A stretch of DNA of 64,000 nucleotides from Herpetosiphon geysericola (GTDB taxonomy: Bacteria > Chloroflexota > Chloroflexia > Chloroflexales > Herpetosiphonaceae), in NCBI RefSeq assembly GCF_001306135.1, contig NZ_LGKP01000035.1:372001-436000 (forward strand), written 5' to 3'. The first letter of the stretch is position 1. Every line of letters begins with the position of its first letter. Position numbers and translations under genes: made by a program. Under the pieces are notes generated by a model. It saw only the letters and a program-made list of their open reading frames with translations. It had not been told where the DNA came from and searched no databases. This document shows, piece by piece, positions 63,594-64,000 of this stretch.

Positions 63594-64000
63594 CTACGCC
63601 ACAACGACTGTTTCAACTCCATCCAAAAAGCCATTCAGATCGGTAATGCGCACGCGCCCAACATGCGGTGCTGCCAGCGAGGCTGCTTTGACGACCGAGG
63701 TATAGCTTGGATCGAATGCACCTTGTTTAATGTAGCGATCACATTGGCGGCCAGAAATGCCACTGATTCGTCGCCCCGCAGCATACACGCCTGGGGTTTG
63801 CACAATATAGGTTAATTGATCAGCTGAAAGTGCCGAGGCGATCATCTGGGCGGCGGTATCGGCGTTGAGCAATTTGACCGCACCGGTTGCACTTTCCATG
63901 GCAAGTGGCGCCAGCACTGGCAACCAAGCCTGCTCCAATAAATAGTGCAATACCTCGAAGCGCACAATCGGCTCATCGCTTTTGGGCAACAAATACATCA
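63594..64000 (-). CDS. Amino-acid kinase family protein, acetylglutamate kinase-like (partial, 5' end outside window)
   Basis: The last 135 residues of a protein whose start lies beyond the window. LNADTAAQMIASALSADQLTYIVQTPGVYAAG resembles the amino-acid kinase fold of ArgB (NADTAA..IA.AL.A..L....PGV). The usual GGM-type acetylglutamate-binding tail is replaced by ISGISGRQCDRYIKQGAFD and a short C-terminus (VRITDLNGFLDGVETVVVA), so it is a divergent member. The Met at 63998 need not be the start, since the frame remains open to the edge. Confidence 0.7.
   Translation of the reverse strand, partial: MYLLPKSDEPIVRFEVLHYLLEQAWLPVLAPLAMESATGAVKLLNADTAAQMIASALSADQLTYIVQTPGVYAAGRRISGISGRQCDRYIKQGAFDPSYTSVVKAASLAAPHVGRVRITDLNGFLDGVETVVVA

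Overview
The window looks like chromosomal DNA of a filamentous Chloroflexota bacterium, most probably Herpetosiphon or a close relative. This is inferred from the moderate GC content, the mix of housekeeping genes with a giant NB-ARC/WD40 protein, a caa3-type oxidase, a golvesin-like secreted protein, and intergenic islands of short word-like repeats. No species can be proven by reading alone.

Layout. 1-3.7 kb: a response regulator/GAF protein (cut by the window edge) and polA, the latter behind a GAAC-N4-GTTC LexA-type box. 4-13 kb: a VOC protein, a secreted golvesin-domain protein, carB, a cyclase, an unknown protein and a lipoprotein amidase. 13-18 kb: an orphan response regulator, a pullulanase-type debranching enzyme and gatB. 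18.3-27.2 kb, all on the minus strand: a BtrH-like protein, then a Bax1-like DUF790 protein, an XPB-like helicase and a HhH protein (an archaeal-style repair cassette), a small unknown protein and a 1209-residue HTH/NB-ARC protein with 14 WD40 blades. 28-33 kb: the coxBACD-ctaG oxidase operon. 33-34.8 kb: arsR-arsN2-arsM with three matching operators. 34.8-42.2 kb: small membrane proteins, an ArsR/DUF2087 regulator, a DNA methyltransferase, an M32 carboxypeptidase, a membrane STAS protein and an aminotransferase. 42.2-46.4 kb: tRNA-Tyr, tRNA-Thr, tuf, rpmG, secE, nusG, rplK and rplA. 46.4-50.8 kb: a dimethylargininase, rpoN with an inserted Cys4 motif, two membrane proteins, a lipid kinase and an acidic protein. 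51-53.3 kb: a fused tandem PTPS, folE and a short-chain reductase, a plausible tetrahydrobiopterin-type pteridine operon. 54-58 kb: an isocitrate dehydrogenase-like gene, a nucleotidyltransferase pair and a class III aminotransferase. 58.2-59.5 kb: an L10 leader with rplJ and rplL, detached from rplKA. 59.6-64 kb: an unknown protein, a PfkB kinase, ridA, yraN, eno and a partial amino-acid kinase.

The features most worth a second look are: the bacterial XPB/Bax1/HhH cassette next to a STAND ATPase; a dispersed two-hairpin repeat (four copies with compensatory base changes); mosaic islands of CACGAAGG-, AGAACATAG-, CCCCGACC- and ATAGCC-like words in at least twelve intergenic regions, two of which run into the ends of genes; the LexA box at polA; the three-operator arsenic regulon; and the pteridine operon. 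Starts were chosen from Shine-Dalgarno sites, and several differ from the longest possible reading frame.
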